A stretch of 54,893 nucleotides of DNA from Acidobacteriota bacterium (GCA_025456205.1 JALOLA010000003.1:1-54893); one strand, 5' to 3'. Positions 1-8,319 are shown, counted from the first letter of the stretch. Notes: generated from the letters alone by a model not told the origin. A program made the numbers and translations.

Positions 1-2
1 TC

Positions 3-365
3 CGCAAGGACGCCTTCTTCATCGACTACGACGTCCTGGAGACCGAGCCCTATGAGAACAAGGGCAAGGAGACCCGGGTGGAGATCGTCCATCCCGAGTT
101 CACATCGCTCTGCCCGCGCACCGGCCTTCCCGACTACGGCACCATCCGCATCCGCTACATCCCGGACAAGCTGATCGTCGAGCTGAAATCGCTCAAATAT
201 TACTTCCTGCAATACCGCAACGCCGGCATCTTCTACGAGAGCCTCACCCCGCTCATCCTGAAGCATCTGGTCAAGAAGGTCCATCCCCAGGAGATGGTCA
301 TCGAAGCCGAATTCACGCCCCGGGGCGGGCTGACGACCAAGGTTATTTCAAGCTACAAGAAATAA
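3..365 (+). CDS. queF: NADPH-dependent 7-cyano-7-deazaguanine reductase QueF, 5'-truncated by window edge
   Basis: The frame is open from the left edge (RKDAFFIDYDVLETEPYE...), so the N-terminus lies outside the window. The family hallmarks are present: PEFTSLCP with the catalytic cysteine, the downstream PDYG aspartate region, the NADPH-binding signature ELKSLKYYF, and the C-terminal FTPRGG motif. QueF reduces the nitrile of preQ0 to the aminomethyl group of preQ1 in the cytoplasm, a late step of queuosine biosynthesis. The product ends SSYKK with TAA. No other queuosine gene is in the window. The stop is followed after 5 nt by the left arm of a repeat element. Confidence 0.95.
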   Translation, partial: RKDAFFIDYDVLETEPYENKGKETRVEIVHPEFTSLCPRTGLPDYGTIRIRYIPDKLIVELKSLKYYFLQYRNAGIFYESLTPLILKHLVKKVHPQEMVIEAEFTPRGGLTTKVISSYKK

Positions 366-370
366 ATATA

Positions 371-529
371 CGTAATTCGTAATTCGTAAGCCGTAATTCG
401 AAAAGAGTAGCTATTCCTCGGGCGTTCATCTTTTCTTCCAAATCATGAATTTCTTATTTCGAAAAGGGATGTTTTTGTTGAGTTATTTTTCTTCTCCTCC
501 GAATCACGAATTACGAATCACGAATCACG
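371..529. repeat. Intergenic element 1 with inverted 30-nt terminal word arrays
   Basis: Left arm 371-400 on the + strand reads CGTAATT, CGTAATT, CGTAAGC, CGTAATT, CG. Right arm 529-500 on the - strand reads CGTGATT, CGTGATT, CGTAATT, CGTGATT, CG. Both are 30 nt, 7-nt period, word order A-A-B-A, and face inward. The 99-nt AT-rich core has no gene. The element fills the gap between the convergent queF and ABC permease genes, starting 5 and 10 nt after their stops. Each 7-nt word carries TAA or TGA, so four words give stops in all three frames to readthrough from either side. I know of no named family; function is inferred only. Confidence 0.8.
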
Positions 530-539
530 AATACATGTT

Positions 540-2183
540 CTAAAGCTCCCTGGCCATCCACGCCCTCCTGCCCCGGCGGTAGTAAACCGCGACCAGCACG
601 GCGTTGAGCAGCAGGAAGCCGGCGAACCAGGCGCCGATCTCCATATAAGGGATCGCTTCGCGGGTGAAGCGGTGCCAGTAGTAGACACCCACCGGGCGCA
701 CCAGGAAGAGCATCCCGCCCACCACGTAGATCACGCTCCACAGCATGTAGGAGATGCCCTGCTTGGAGACGATCACGTGCTCGGGGGACAATGGGTTGGT
801 CTCGTTGGTCTCGATGCCCAGCACCAGGGCGAGGGTGGTCAGGAAGACGATGGCCGGGGCCAGGAACAGCAGGGCGATGATCCGCGTGAAGGCATCGAAT
901 TGCAGCGACAGGTCGCCCAGGGCGTAAAGGGCGAAGCCGACCAGCAGCAGCGGCAGCAGGTGGAACAGGAGCTTGAAGCGGTAGAATTTCACCTTGGCGC
1001 AGGGCGAGCTGAAAATATGGACCTGGCCTGGGCCTTCGCCGGGGATGGAGGTGAAGGTGAAGCGCGAGTTCAGGCCGGAGACGATGAAGACCGCCATGAT
1101 CAGGTTCAGGTAGGAGACGAAATTCTTCACCGACGGGTGCGGCAGGGGGATCATTTTCATGTTGATGACGAAAACGGCCACCAGGGCGCCGACGATGAGC
1201 AGCTGCGACCATTGGGCCGGGGTGCGCAGAAAGGTCTTCACCTCCTTGCGCAGGATCGGCCGGTAGTCGCTGTTCAGGGGCGTCGGGCGCCAGCGCGACT
1301 TGTAAGAGCCCTTGCCGCCCCGGTTCAGCTTGTCGAACAGCTGCAGGTAGAATTTCCTGCGCAACCAGGCCACCAGCGCCAGCAGGACGGCCGCCAGCAG
1401 GACGAAGAGGGCGATGGTCTTCCAATACGGGGCGTTGCGGCCGTCGGCGCTGAGGCTCATCGCCCTGGCCAGCCAGGAAAAGGGGAAATAGTAAAAGGCC
1501 TGCAGGTCCAGGGAGCCCATGTATTTCAGCACGTTGTCGATCTCGCTGGGTTCCAGGAACCTCTCCGGGCGCAGCAGGCGCAGGAAGACGACGATGGAGG
1601 AGATGACGATGATGGAAAAGACGGAGAGCACCGGCTGCAGGCGGCGCACGGAAAAGAAAGCCGGGATGACCAGCCCGAGCAGGACCCCCGCCAGGACGCC
1701 GCAGGCGATGAAGAGGAGGAAGGCCAGCAGCACCTGCAGTACCTGGCCCGCCCCGGGCGCGAAATAGCGGCAGTAGAAAAAGAGGATCGGCAGCGAGAAG
1801 AAAACGACCATGGCCGAGCTGTAGGCGCCCGTCTCCAGCATTTTCCAGGCGAAGGCGCTGCGCACCGGCATGGGGGTGGAGAAGAGAAAATGCAGGTCGC
1901 GGGAAATGAAGAACACGTCGAGAGAGGTCAGCAGCGCCGAGAGCAGCAGCATGGAGAACAGGGTCATGAAGATCATCATCAGCAGCTTCTCGGCCAGGAA
2001 CACCTTGAAGACATGGGGGAATTCCTGGACCTGAGCCAGGTAGCCGAAGATCTTGTGAAAGAAGAACCCGAGCACCAGCATGAAAAAGAGCCCGAGCAGC
2101 AGGAAGAGGAGATACTTTTTCTTTTCGCCGCGCACCAGGGCGTTGCGCAGCTGGCGCAGCTTAAGCTTGAGCAGGCTTCTCAT
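540..2183 (-). CDS. ABC-2-type exporter permease, large
   Basis: A 547-residue polytopic membrane protein with about ten or more hydrophobic segments. It has a basic N-terminus (MRSLLKLKLRQLRNALVRG) and a soluble loop near residues 270-320 between two membrane halves. It overlaps the upstream ATPase gene by 23 nt, so the two are co-translated as an ABC pair. Size and topology resemble the putative ABC exporter permeases that carry two membrane halves in one chain. Substrate is unknown; nothing in the sequence points to drug, lipid or peptide. The gene ends facing queF, with the right arm of repeat element 1 starting 10 nt beyond its TAG. Confidence 0.8.
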   Translation of the reverse strand: MRSLLKLKLRQLRNALVRGEKKKYLLFLLLGLFFMLVLGFFFHKIFGYLAQVQEFPHVFKVFLAEKLLMMIFMTLFSMLLLSALLTSLDVFFISRDLHFLFSTPMPVRSAFAWKMLETGAYSSAMVVFFSLPILFFYCRYFAPGAGQVLQVLLAFLLFIACGVLAGVLLGLVIPAFFSVRRLQPVLSVFSIIVISSIVVFLRLLRPERFLEPSEIDNVLKYMGSLDLQAFYYFPFSWLARAMSLSADGRNAPYWKTIALFVLLAAVLLALVAWLRRKFYLQLFDKLNRGGKGSYKSRWRPTPLNSDYRPILRKEVKTFLRTPAQWSQLLIVGALVAVFVINMKMIPLPHPSVKNFVSYLNLIMAVFIVSGLNSRFTFTSIPGEGPGQVHIFSSPCAKVKFYRFKLLFHLLPLLLVGFALYALGDLSLQFDAFTRIIALLFLAPAIVFLTTLALVLGIETNETNPLSPEHVIVSKQGISYMLWSVIYVVGGMLFLVRPVGVYYWHRFTREAIPYMEIGAWFAGFLLLNAVLVAVYYRRGRRAWMAREL

Positions 2184-2898
2184 GGTGCAGCACCGTCTGG
2201 AAATAAAACTCCTCCAGGGAGCTCTGCCCGGCCAGGGACATCAGCTCCTCCAGGCCGCCCTGGACGATGATGCGGCCGTCGACGATGATGCCGATGCGCC
2301 GGCATACTTCCTGGGCCAGGGTGAGGATATGGGTGGCGAACAGGATGGCCGTCCCCTGGCGGGCGACCTCGCCGAGGTAGAGCTTGAATTTCCTGCCCAC
2401 CAGCGGGTCGATGGAGACCAACGGTTCGTCGAGCAGCAGCAGCCTCGGCTCCACGGCCAGGGCCTGGGAAATGAGCAGCTTCTGCCGCGTCCCGGCCGAG
2501 TAGTTCTCCACCAGCTCCGTCCGGTATTCCTCAAACTCGAAGTACTTGAAAAAGAAATCGACCTTTTCCCGGCGCCGGGCATAGGGGATCTTGTACAGGT
2601 CCATGTAGAAATGGAGGTGCTCCTCGCCGCTCAGCTTGTAATACAGGAAGGGCTGGTCGGGAACATAGGCGATCGACCGCTTCAGCTCGTGGTGCTCGCG
2701 GTGGTACGCCTGGCCGGCGACGATCACGCTGCCCCCGTCGGGGGCCAGCAGCCCGGCCAGGATCTTCAGCGTGGTGGTCTTGCCGGCCCCGTTCGGCCCC
2801 AGCAGTCCGTAAATCTCGCCCGGGGCCAGGGAGAACGAAACGTCCTTCAGGGCTTCCCTGGTGCCGAATTTTTTCTGCAAATTCTTAACTTCGAGCAT
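2161..2898 (-). CDS. ABC transporter ATP-binding protein
   Basis: A 245-residue nucleotide-binding subunit that energises the downstream permease. Visible motifs: Walker A GPNGAGKTT (about residues 34-42), Q-loop region YVPDQPF, signature YSAGTRQK (a variant of LSGGQ), Walker B LLLLDEP and H-loop FATH. The chosen ATG gives MLEVKNLQKKF, the usual start of this family. A longer frame would add 46 residues without homology. The ATG has no Shine-Dalgarno but lies 6 nt after a TACAAT box, which indicates a leaderless transcript. Diverges from the exported-protein gene at 2993. Confidence 0.92.
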   Translation of the reverse strand: MLEVKNLQKKFGTREALKDVSFSLAPGEIYGLLGPNGAGKTTTLKILAGLLAPDGGSVIVAGQAYHREHHELKRSIAYVPDQPFLYYKLSGEEHLHFYMDLYKIPYARRREKVDFFFKYFEFEEYRTELVENYSAGTRQKLLISQALAVEPRLLLLDEPLVSIDPLVGRKFKLYLGEVARQGTAILFATHILTLAQEVCRRIGIIVDGRIIVQGGLEELMSLAGQSSLEEFYFQTVLHHEKPAQA

Positions 2899-2904
2899 GT
2901 TGGC

Positions 2905-2932
2905 ATTGTAACATATCAAAAAATAATTCGAA
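2905..2932 (-). promoter_or_regulatory. Promoter for ABC exporter pair, leaderless
   Basis: On the - strand TACAAT (2910-2905) is preceded by TGT, an extended -10, and by TTCGAA 16 nt upstream, a weak -35. Six nucleotides separate the -10 from the ATG at 2898, so transcription would begin at or next to the start codon. Confidence 0.55.
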
Positions 2933-2940
2933 CATCGCCG

Positions 2941-2969
2941 TCGACAAATGTGATTCAGGGTGGTACCAT
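2941..2969 (+). promoter_or_regulatory. Probable sigma70-type promoter for gene at 2993
   Basis: TCGACA (2941-2946), 17 nt, TACCAT (2964-2969). A ribosome binding site AGGAGG follows at 2981-2986. Both boxes deviate from consensus. Confidence 0.45.
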
Positions 2970-2992
2970 CCAGTCGGGAAAGGAGGAGCCGA

Positions 2993-3925
2993 ATGGCGTT
3001 AAATGAGTCATATGCGAAATTTCGGGTGAATTCCATGCCCCAGATGAAAAACCTTCTTTTTTCCTGTTTGCTGCTATTGGAAACAGCGGCCTTTCTTTCT
3101 GCTGCAGTTAAGCATGAATTCCAGCTTACGTTGAACTACTCTATGCCCTTCTTCAACTATCAATTCCAGAATGACTTTCAACCCCACTTGCTCTACAGCG
3201 ATCCCCTCAGCTCCTCATCGAAACAGACGATGAACTTTCAAGAACAAAATCAATTCCTGTTCTCCACGGCATACAATCTTTTTTTCTCATCCCGGAACGG
3301 AATGCAGATAAAATTCAATACCGGCTCTGGCCGGTTGGCAGGTGAAAATCCTGATGTCGCCCTACGCCTTGATTATATTGGTCACCAGCCCCCTGCCTAT
3401 GAACCGAGGGAATACCATTATCAGGATGTTCTGGCATGGCCTGCTACTGAAGGAAAAGTCAGGCATACGACGATAAGCCTTAATTATCTGCACAGTTTTC
3501 AGCTCCATGAAGCCTTTCAGATAAGAGCATCCGCCGGATTTTCTCTTGCCAGCCAATCACTTGACTTCAAGTATCTTGCTTATCCCAGATTCACTTTAGG
3601 CGGCCACTCGGTTTTATTCGTGGACACCTATATGCTTGAAGCTTTCAGCAAGAATTTTATCCAGCCTGGAATAAACGGTTCCCTGCAACTGGTCATTAAA
3701 CTCTCTTCCTGGATCTCTTTTTTATTTGATTCAGAAATTGTTTTGACTTCTTTGCGCGCTATTGCATTGCAAATTTCCGATCAGGCTCTGCTTTTTCCAG
3801 GCGATCCAATGACTTTGACCCGGGAAAACTTGCAGGAAATAAGCAAGCGCATGCAATTCGCTCCCTTCAAGTATAATGCTTCCAGATTCAGTGCAAATTT
3901 TGGCCTGCTGATCAAATTAAACTAA
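2993..3925 (+). CDS. Exported protein of unknown function, AT-rich, possibly outer-membrane barrel
   Basis: Product of about 310 residues with a hydrophobic export signal (LLFSCLLLLETAAFLSAA). The rest has alternating aromatic and polar stretches typical of beta-strands, ending FSANFGLLIKLN, compatible with a small outer-membrane barrel; I recognise no family. The start at 2993 is set by a strong AGGAGG 6 nt upstream, though it gives an 18-residue extension before MKNLLFSC; ATG 3044 is the alternative. Base composition is clearly lower in GC than every neighbour (many A/T-ending codons, runs such as TTTTTTTC), which suggests recent acquisition. It lies alone between two operons on the other strand. 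Confidence 0.7.
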   Translation: MALNESYAKFRVNSMPQMKNLLFSCLLLLETAAFLSAAVKHEFQLTLNYSMPFFNYQFQNDFQPHLLYSDPLSSSSKQTMNFQEQNQFLFSTAYNLFFSSRNGMQIKFNTGSGRLAGENPDVALRLDYIGHQPPAYEPREYHYQDVLAWPATEGKVRHTTISLNYLHSFQLHEAFQIRASAGFSLASQSLDFKYLAYPRFTLGGHSVLFVDTYMLEAFSKNFIQPGINGSLQLVIKLSSWISFLFDSEIVLTSLRAIALQISDQALLFPGDPMTLTRENLQEISKRMQFAPFKYNASRFSANFGLLIKLN

Positions 3926-3987
3926 TTTAAAACCAGAAAACCCATCGGTCTTCGTTCAATCTGCTTATTGCCATAAATGGATTTCAT

Positions 3988-6027
3988 TTACTTCTCAGTG
4001 AATGTCCAGCACCCGTCCCAGTCCGCCGGCGGGTGGTCTTGCAGGTAAAGGCAGCGCTTGGCGAAGACCTGTGCCGGCGGATCGTCGGCCAGGGCCATGA
4101 AGACCTCCAGGGCGGCGGAAAAATCGCCGGAGAAATAGAGCTGCAGCCCCTGCGCGAACGCGGCCAGCGGCCCGGCGTCTCCGGCAGGGGCGTGATCGCC
4201 GCCGGCGACGACCTCGAATATCTCCTCCGCCACCTGCTTGCCCTTGACGCGCACGCGGTCCAGGCGGCGCAGCAGGACCTCCCCCGCCGCCATGCGCCCG
4301 GCGAGCGCGCCGCAGATGATGCGCGTGCCGTACTGCTTGTTGATGCCCTCCAGCCGCGAGGCCAGGTTGACCGCATCGCCGATGACCGTGTACTCCATGC
4401 GCTGCTGCGAGCCGATATTGCCGACGATGACCTCGCCGCTGTTGATGCCCACGCGCATGCCCAGGCGCGGCAGGCCTTTCCTTGCGAACTCGTCGTTCAG
4501 GGCCAGCAGTTCCTCCTGGCAGCTCAGAGCGGCGTTCATGGCCTGGCTGGCCTGGCGCTCCGATGCCAGGGGCGCCCCCCAGAACGCCATGATGGCGTCG
4601 CCCTCGAACTTGTTGACGAAGCCGCCCGCCGCCATGATCACGTCGGTCATGCGCTCCAGGTAGGTGTTCAGGATGCTCACGACCTCCTCCGGCGGCAGCT
4701 TCTCCGACAGCGTGGTGAAGCCGGCCAGGTCGGAGAAGAAGACGGTCACCAGCTTCTTCTGGCCGACCAGCCGGAGGCCGCCCGGGTTTTTCTGCACCTC
4801 GGCGAGCAGGGCATCGGACATGTAGCCCTTGAACGCCTTTTCGATGAGCTTTTTTTCCCGGCGGACGCGCTGGTAGCGCTGGTAGGCGTCGTAGCCGGCG
4901 CATGCGACCAGGCCCAGGCACAGCGGCAGGAGATCGAGATCGACGCCCAGGAAGAACAGGAGAAAATCCAGGGCCAGCACCACCAGGATGACGGCCAGCG
5001 CCGCCAGCAGCTGCCGCTGCAGCGACTGGATCCCGGTCAGGAGCCGGTTGAGCAGGATGATGGCCAGCAGCACCAGCAGCCAGTGCCAGAGCGGATCGAC
5101 CGAACGGATGAAATCGCGCTGCAGCAGGTTGGCCAGCGCGGTGGCGTGCAGTTCGAAGCCCGAGCCGGTGGCGTTGACCGGGGTCGGCCGGTTGTCGAGC
5201 AGCGCCAGGGCCGTCGGGCCGATCAACACGATCTTGTCCCGGAAGACGGCGGGGTCCACGATCGCTTTTTGCCCCGACTCGCCGCGCACCTGCGACTGGA
5301 TCAGCGCGGAGATGCTGAAACGGCCGAAGCTGCCCTTGCTCGGGAACTTGAGCTGGAGGCTGCCGTCGGCGGCGAAGGGAACGTGGTCCAGTTGCAGCCC
5401 CGGGTCAGCGAAGGAGGCCAAGGCCAGGGAGAACGAGGGAAAAACGCGGCCGCGGCGGACGACAAAATGTTTGAGGCGGCGATAGACGTTGTCGCGGTCC
5501 GGGGCGTCCTGGGCGTTGCCGCCGCCGCGCATGGCGGCCTGGATGGGCGGCACCGGCAGCGTCACCTTTCCCTCGCGCGCTGGCAGCCGGCGCAGGGGTG
5601 GCGCGAAAGGAAGGGCGAAGCGCTCGACATGCGCGGCGCTCCCCTGCTTGTCCGAGAAAAAGAGCGGCAGGAACACCCTCCCGCTCCTGCGCATGGAGGC
5701 CGCCAGCCAATCGTCCTCCCCGCCATAGGGGCTGGGCTCGCTGAAGACCATGTCCAGGCCGACAACCCGGGCACCCGCGGCGTCCAGGAAATCGATGGCC
5801 CGGGCATAGAGGCTGCGCGGCCAGGGCCAGGGAAGATTGGCGTTCTGGCTGTAAAAATCAATGCTTTCCTGGTCGATCTCGACCAGCACGATGGGCGCCG
5901 ATGCCGGGCGCGCGAACAGCCTGGCCTTCACGTCATAGATCTTTTTCTCGAACAGCGAGGAAAGGATGCTGCCCAGCGCCAGGGTGCAGGCGAAAAGCAG
6001 CGCCGTCGAAAGCCAGAAGCGCTTCAA
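3988..6027 (-). CDS. CHASE2-domain class III adenylate/guanylate cyclase
   Basis: 679 residues. An N-terminal membrane anchor (7-24) precedes an extracytoplasmic CHASE2 sensor (about 25-305), three membrane helices (313-331, 340-360, 362-378) and a cytoplasmic cyclase domain (about 425-620). The cyclase has both metal aspartates, in FFSDLAGFTTLSE (D433) and NKFEGDAIMAFWG (D477). Lys473 precedes the second, and GDAVNLASRLEG follows. The lysine and the intact catalytic Asn/Arg favour ATP as substrate and an active enzyme. A roughly 60-residue C-terminal tail has TPR-like character. It is last in an operon with the M48 protease (2-nt gap) and the SH3 protein. The ligand of the sensor is unknown. 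Confidence 0.9.
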   Translation of the reverse strand: MKRFWLSTALLFACTLALGSILSSLFEKKIYDVKARLFARPASAPIVLVEIDQESIDFYSQNANLPWPWPRSLYARAIDFLDAAGARVVGLDMVFSEPSPYGGEDDWLAASMRRSGRVFLPLFFSDKQGSAAHVERFALPFAPPLRRLPAREGKVTLPVPPIQAAMRGGGNAQDAPDRDNVYRRLKHFVVRRGRVFPSFSLALASFADPGLQLDHVPFAADGSLQLKFPSKGSFGRFSISALIQSQVRGESGQKAIVDPAVFRDKIVLIGPTALALLDNRPTPVNATGSGFELHATALANLLQRDFIRSVDPLWHWLLVLLAIILLNRLLTGIQSLQRQLLAALAVILVVLALDFLLFFLGVDLDLLPLCLGLVACAGYDAYQRYQRVRREKKLIEKAFKGYMSDALLAEVQKNPGGLRLVGQKKLVTVFFSDLAGFTTLSEKLPPEEVVSILNTYLERMTDVIMAAGGFVNKFEGDAIMAFWGAPLASERQASQAMNAALSCQEELLALNDEFARKGLPRLGMRVGINSGEVIVGNIGSQQRMEYTVIGDAVNLASRLEGINKQYGTRIICGALAGRMAAGEVLLRRLDRVRVKGKQVAEEIFEVVAGGDHAPAGDAGPLAAFAQGLQLYFSGDFSAALEVFMALADDPPAQVFAKRCLYLQDHPPADWDGCWTFTEK

Positions 6028-6029
6028 GT

Positions 6030-6860
6030 TCAGCGGCGCGCGTACTTGCGGAACCGGGCGGCGCGGGCCTGGCGGCCGCTCTGGGCCTGTTCCGCCTTGA
6101 CGCCCGAGGACACGTAGGCGATGCGCTTGTCGGCGGCGGGGTGGGCCGAAAAGGCCTTGGCTTTCTTTTTTTCCACCGCCTTGACCTTTTGCAGCATCGC
6201 CAGCAGCGCTCCGGGATCATAGCCGGTCGCGGCCAGCAGCTCCAGGGCCCCCAGGTCGGCGTTTTTTTCCTGGGTGCGGGAATAGCCTTTCTGCAGCAGG
6301 GTGCCGCTGATGTCCATGACCGAGTCCTGCAGGATGCCGACGACCTGGTTGCTCGAGCCCATGGCTTCGCCGGCGGTGAACGTGCCCAGCGCCTTCATGC
6401 GCTGGGACTTGATCGCCTTGAGTGGGTCCTTGGAGACGATGTGCTGGATCTCGTGGGCCAGGATCGCCGCCAGCTCGTCCTCGTCGCCGGCCATGTCGAC
6501 GATGCCGCGCGTGAGCAGGATGATGCCGCCGGGCGCGGAGAAGGCGTTGGCCTCGGTGGTGTCCAGCAGGGCGAAATGATAGCCGCCGAAGATCTCGGGC
6601 CGCCCGGATCTGAGCACCAGGGCCCTGCCGACCAGGTTCAGGTAGCGGGTGAACCCGGCGTTCTTCCACAGCGGGTACTGGCTCAGGATGTTGGCCGCCA
6701 CCGCGCGGCCGATATAATACTCTTCTTCCTCGCTGATCTTGTGGGTGGCGCTGGATACGAGGTCCAGCCCCTTCTTGGCCTTGCTCAGCTTCTTGACGCT
6801 GATGGGCGGCCGCCAGGAGAGCAGCAGCGCGCACAGCGCGATGAGCAGCAGCTTTTTCAT
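6030..6860 (-). CDS. M48-family zinc metalloprotease, exported
   Basis: 276 residues with a signal peptide (MKKLLLIALCALLLS). The catalytic HEIQH motif sits in a helix after DEDELAAILA. The third zinc ligand is probably the glutamate of QEKNADLGALELL, as in M48 peptidases. NAFSAPGGIILLTRG is the conserved strand of the BepA/LoiP group, which handles outer-membrane protein quality control in the periplasm. The start ATG overlaps the upstream TGA by 4 nt. A longer frame would add 22 residues before the signal peptide and was not used. The C-terminus is basic (RQARAARFRKYARR). Confidence 0.9.
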   Translation of the reverse strand: MKKLLLIALCALLLSWRPPISVKKLSKAKKGLDLVSSATHKISEEEEYYIGRAVAANILSQYPLWKNAGFTRYLNLVGRALVLRSGRPEIFGGYHFALLDTTEANAFSAPGGIILLTRGIVDMAGDEDELAAILAHEIQHIVSKDPLKAIKSQRMKALGTFTAGEAMGSSNQVVGILQDSVMDISGTLLQKGYSRTQEKNADLGALELLAATGYDPGALLAMLQKVKAVEKKKAKAFSAHPAADKRIAYVSSGVKAEQAQSGRQARAARFRKYARR

Positions 6861-7309
6861 TTCAGCCTCCCGTCGCGCACGAACGGCGCCAGCGCCGCCA
6901 GGGCCGCGTTCTGCTCCATGATCCATTCCAGGTCGGCGAAATTATAGCCCTTGCCCCCGCGCAGCTTTTTCTCGTTGCCCTCGTTGAACCCCTTGGCGGC
7001 CAGGGCCAGCTCGTCCTCGCTGGCCCCCTTCTTGCCGGGGACCATGGTGCCCAGGGAGACCTTGCTTTCGGCGACGGCCGTCTGGTGGATATAGCCCTTC
7101 TGGCCGCCGGCGCCGCGCACGAGGTACCAGTTCCCCTGCGTCTCGATCAGCTCCAGCTTCGTCCCCTTCTGCACGGCGAGCAGGCTGGCGGAAAGGAAAT
7201 CGGGCTTGGCCAGCAGGTTCGAGCGCAGCACCTGGACCACCAGGCCTTTCCCGGCCAGCAGCAGCGCCGCCGCTGCCAGGAAAAGCAGAAACCACGCTTT
7301 TGTCTTCAT
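6857..7309 (-). CDS. SH3-domain protein with N-terminal membrane anchor
   Basis: 150 residues. Residues 1-20 are a hydrophobic anchor or signal (MKTKAWFLLFLAAAALLLAG). Residues about 35-80 are a bacterial SH3 fold (FLSASLLAVQKGTKLELIE..GNWYLVR). The C-terminal part (about 90-150) is charged, with GFNEGNEKKLRGG, and unassigned. Bacterial SH3 domains usually bind cell-wall or protein partners in the periplasm. First gene of the operon with the M48 protease and CHASE2 cyclase, from a near-consensus promoter at 7348-7376. The grouping suggests an envelope-stress or cell-wall sensing unit; that is inference. Confidence 0.8.
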   Translation of the reverse strand: MKTKAWFLLFLAAAALLLAGKGLVVQVLRSNLLAKPDFLSASLLAVQKGTKLELIETQGNWYLVRGAGGQKGYIHQTAVAESKVSLGTMVPGKKGASEDELALAAKGFNEGNEKKLRGGKGYNFADLEWIMEQNAALAALAPFVRDGRLK

Positions 7310-7347
7310 TATTGTACCTCGTTGTCCGCTTGCATCTACCCTGAAAG

Positions 7348-7376
7348 ATTATAGTGCAAGCGGCGGGGGTTTTCAA
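7348..7376 (-). promoter_or_regulatory. Sigma70-type promoter for SH3-M48-CHASE2 operon
   Basis: TTGAAA (7376-7371), 17 nt, TATAAT (7353-7348). This is the best match to consensus in the window. The leader is about 30 nt, with GAGG before the ATG at 7309. Confidence 0.8.
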
Positions 7377-7391
7377 CCGGCGGAACGGGCT

Positions 7392-8237
7392 TCAGCTATA
7401 GAACATGCGCAGCTGGCGGTCCTGCGCCTTCAATTCCCTGGCCAGGGCCTCCTTTTTCTTGAGGGCGATCTCGGTGGCGATGGCATTCAGCAGCACCGAT
7501 AGCGCCGAAATGGAGGTGGTGAACAGGATGTTCTCGCGCGGGATCTTCAGGATCAGGGAGGCGAACGGCGCCAGGGGCGCGAACTCGTTGTCGGTGAAAA
7601 CGACGATCCTCAGGGCGCGCCGGTGGGCCAGGCGGGCGAACTCCACCGTGCTTTTCGAATAGGGAAAGAAGCTGGAAAAAATGACGAGCTCGTCGCGGCC
7701 GATGGCCAGGATCTTCTCCTCCACCGGCATGTGCCCCTCGTCGAGGCTGTGCGTCTCCTTCTGGATCTGGCTGAACGTGTAGGCGATCAGGTTGGAAAAA
7801 ATAGCCGAGATGCCGACCCCGAAGGTGAAGACGCGCTTCGCCCCCTCGATCCATTCGACCAGCCTCTGGAACGTTTCCTCGCTGACGGCCGACAGCAGGT
7901 GGTTGATGTTCTTGACGTCCTGGCGGGCGGCCTGGATCAGCGGCTTCTTGCCGCTCAGGTCCGTCTGCAGGGCCAGGAAGCGCTCCACCGGATTGACGAT
8001 GCGGCGGATGTGCTCGTTGCGCACCTGGTTCTTGAAGTCGTAAAACCCCTTGCAGGACAGCTTGCGGGTCAGGCGCGTGATGCTGGCCATGGAGACGTTG
8101 GATTTCTGGGCGATGGACTCGATGGAAAGCAGCGGGATCTCGGCCCAGTTGTCGACCAGGAAATTGGCCAGCCGCTGCTGGGTCCGCGAGAAGCCCTCCA
8201 TGCCCTTGCTGATCTCTTCGCGCAGGTTCCTTTTCAT
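7392..8237 (-). CDS. MurR/RpiR-family transcriptional regulator
   Basis: 281 residues. An N-terminal RpiR-type helix-turn-helix (about 1-78; SIESIAQKSNVSMASITRLTRKL) is followed by a SIS sugar-phosphate-binding domain (about 115-255; FTFGVGISAIFSNLIAYTF and ELVIFSSFFPYSKSTVEFA). Regulators of this family respond to phosphosugars and control sugar or amino-sugar catabolism. GGAGGGAG lies just upstream of the ATG. The TonB-dependent receptor gene lies upstream on the same strand but is cut off by a strong terminator, so co-transcription is unlikely. The target is not identifiable here. Confidence 0.92.
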   Translation of the reverse strand: MKRNLREEISKGMEGFSRTQQRLANFLVDNWAEIPLLSIESIAQKSNVSMASITRLTRKLSCKGFYDFKNQVRNEHIRRIVNPVERFLALQTDLSGKKPLIQAARQDVKNINHLLSAVSEETFQRLVEWIEGAKRVFTFGVGISAIFSNLIAYTFSQIQKETHSLDEGHMPVEEKILAIGRDELVIFSSFFPYSKSTVEFARLAHRRALRIVVFTDNEFAPLAPFASLILKIPRENILFTTSISALSVLLNAIATEIALKKKEALARELKAQDRQLRMFYS

Positions 8238-8277
8238 GCCACTCCCTCCGCCCGCTCGCCACGGGGTGCGGACGCCG

Positions 8278-8319
8278 GAAAAGAAAGGTCCCTTCCCGGC
8301 CCGGGGCCGGGAAGGGACC
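8278..8319 (-). terminator. Strong rho-independent terminator of TonB-dependent receptor gene
   Basis: A perfect 15-bp inverted repeat (8287-8301 against 8305-8319) closes a 3-nt loop. Reading on the - strand it is followed by TTTCTTTT. It lies about 60 nt beyond the receptor stop codon and before the RpiR gene. Confidence 0.9.

Noticed and set aside
371-529. Element 1 as an ordinary rho-independent terminator
   Set aside because: The arms are 99 nt apart and no T-run follows either stem in the expected place, although a long-range stem is formally possible.
672-2270. Long open frame antisense to the ABC permease
   Set aside because: Extreme Gln/His/Glu content, the mirror of a Leu-rich membrane protein.
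4033-6117. Long open frame antisense to the CHASE2 cyclase
   Set aside because: Composition is Gln/Gly/Asp-rich and lacks hydrophobic core patterns; the cyclase frame has full catalytic motifs.
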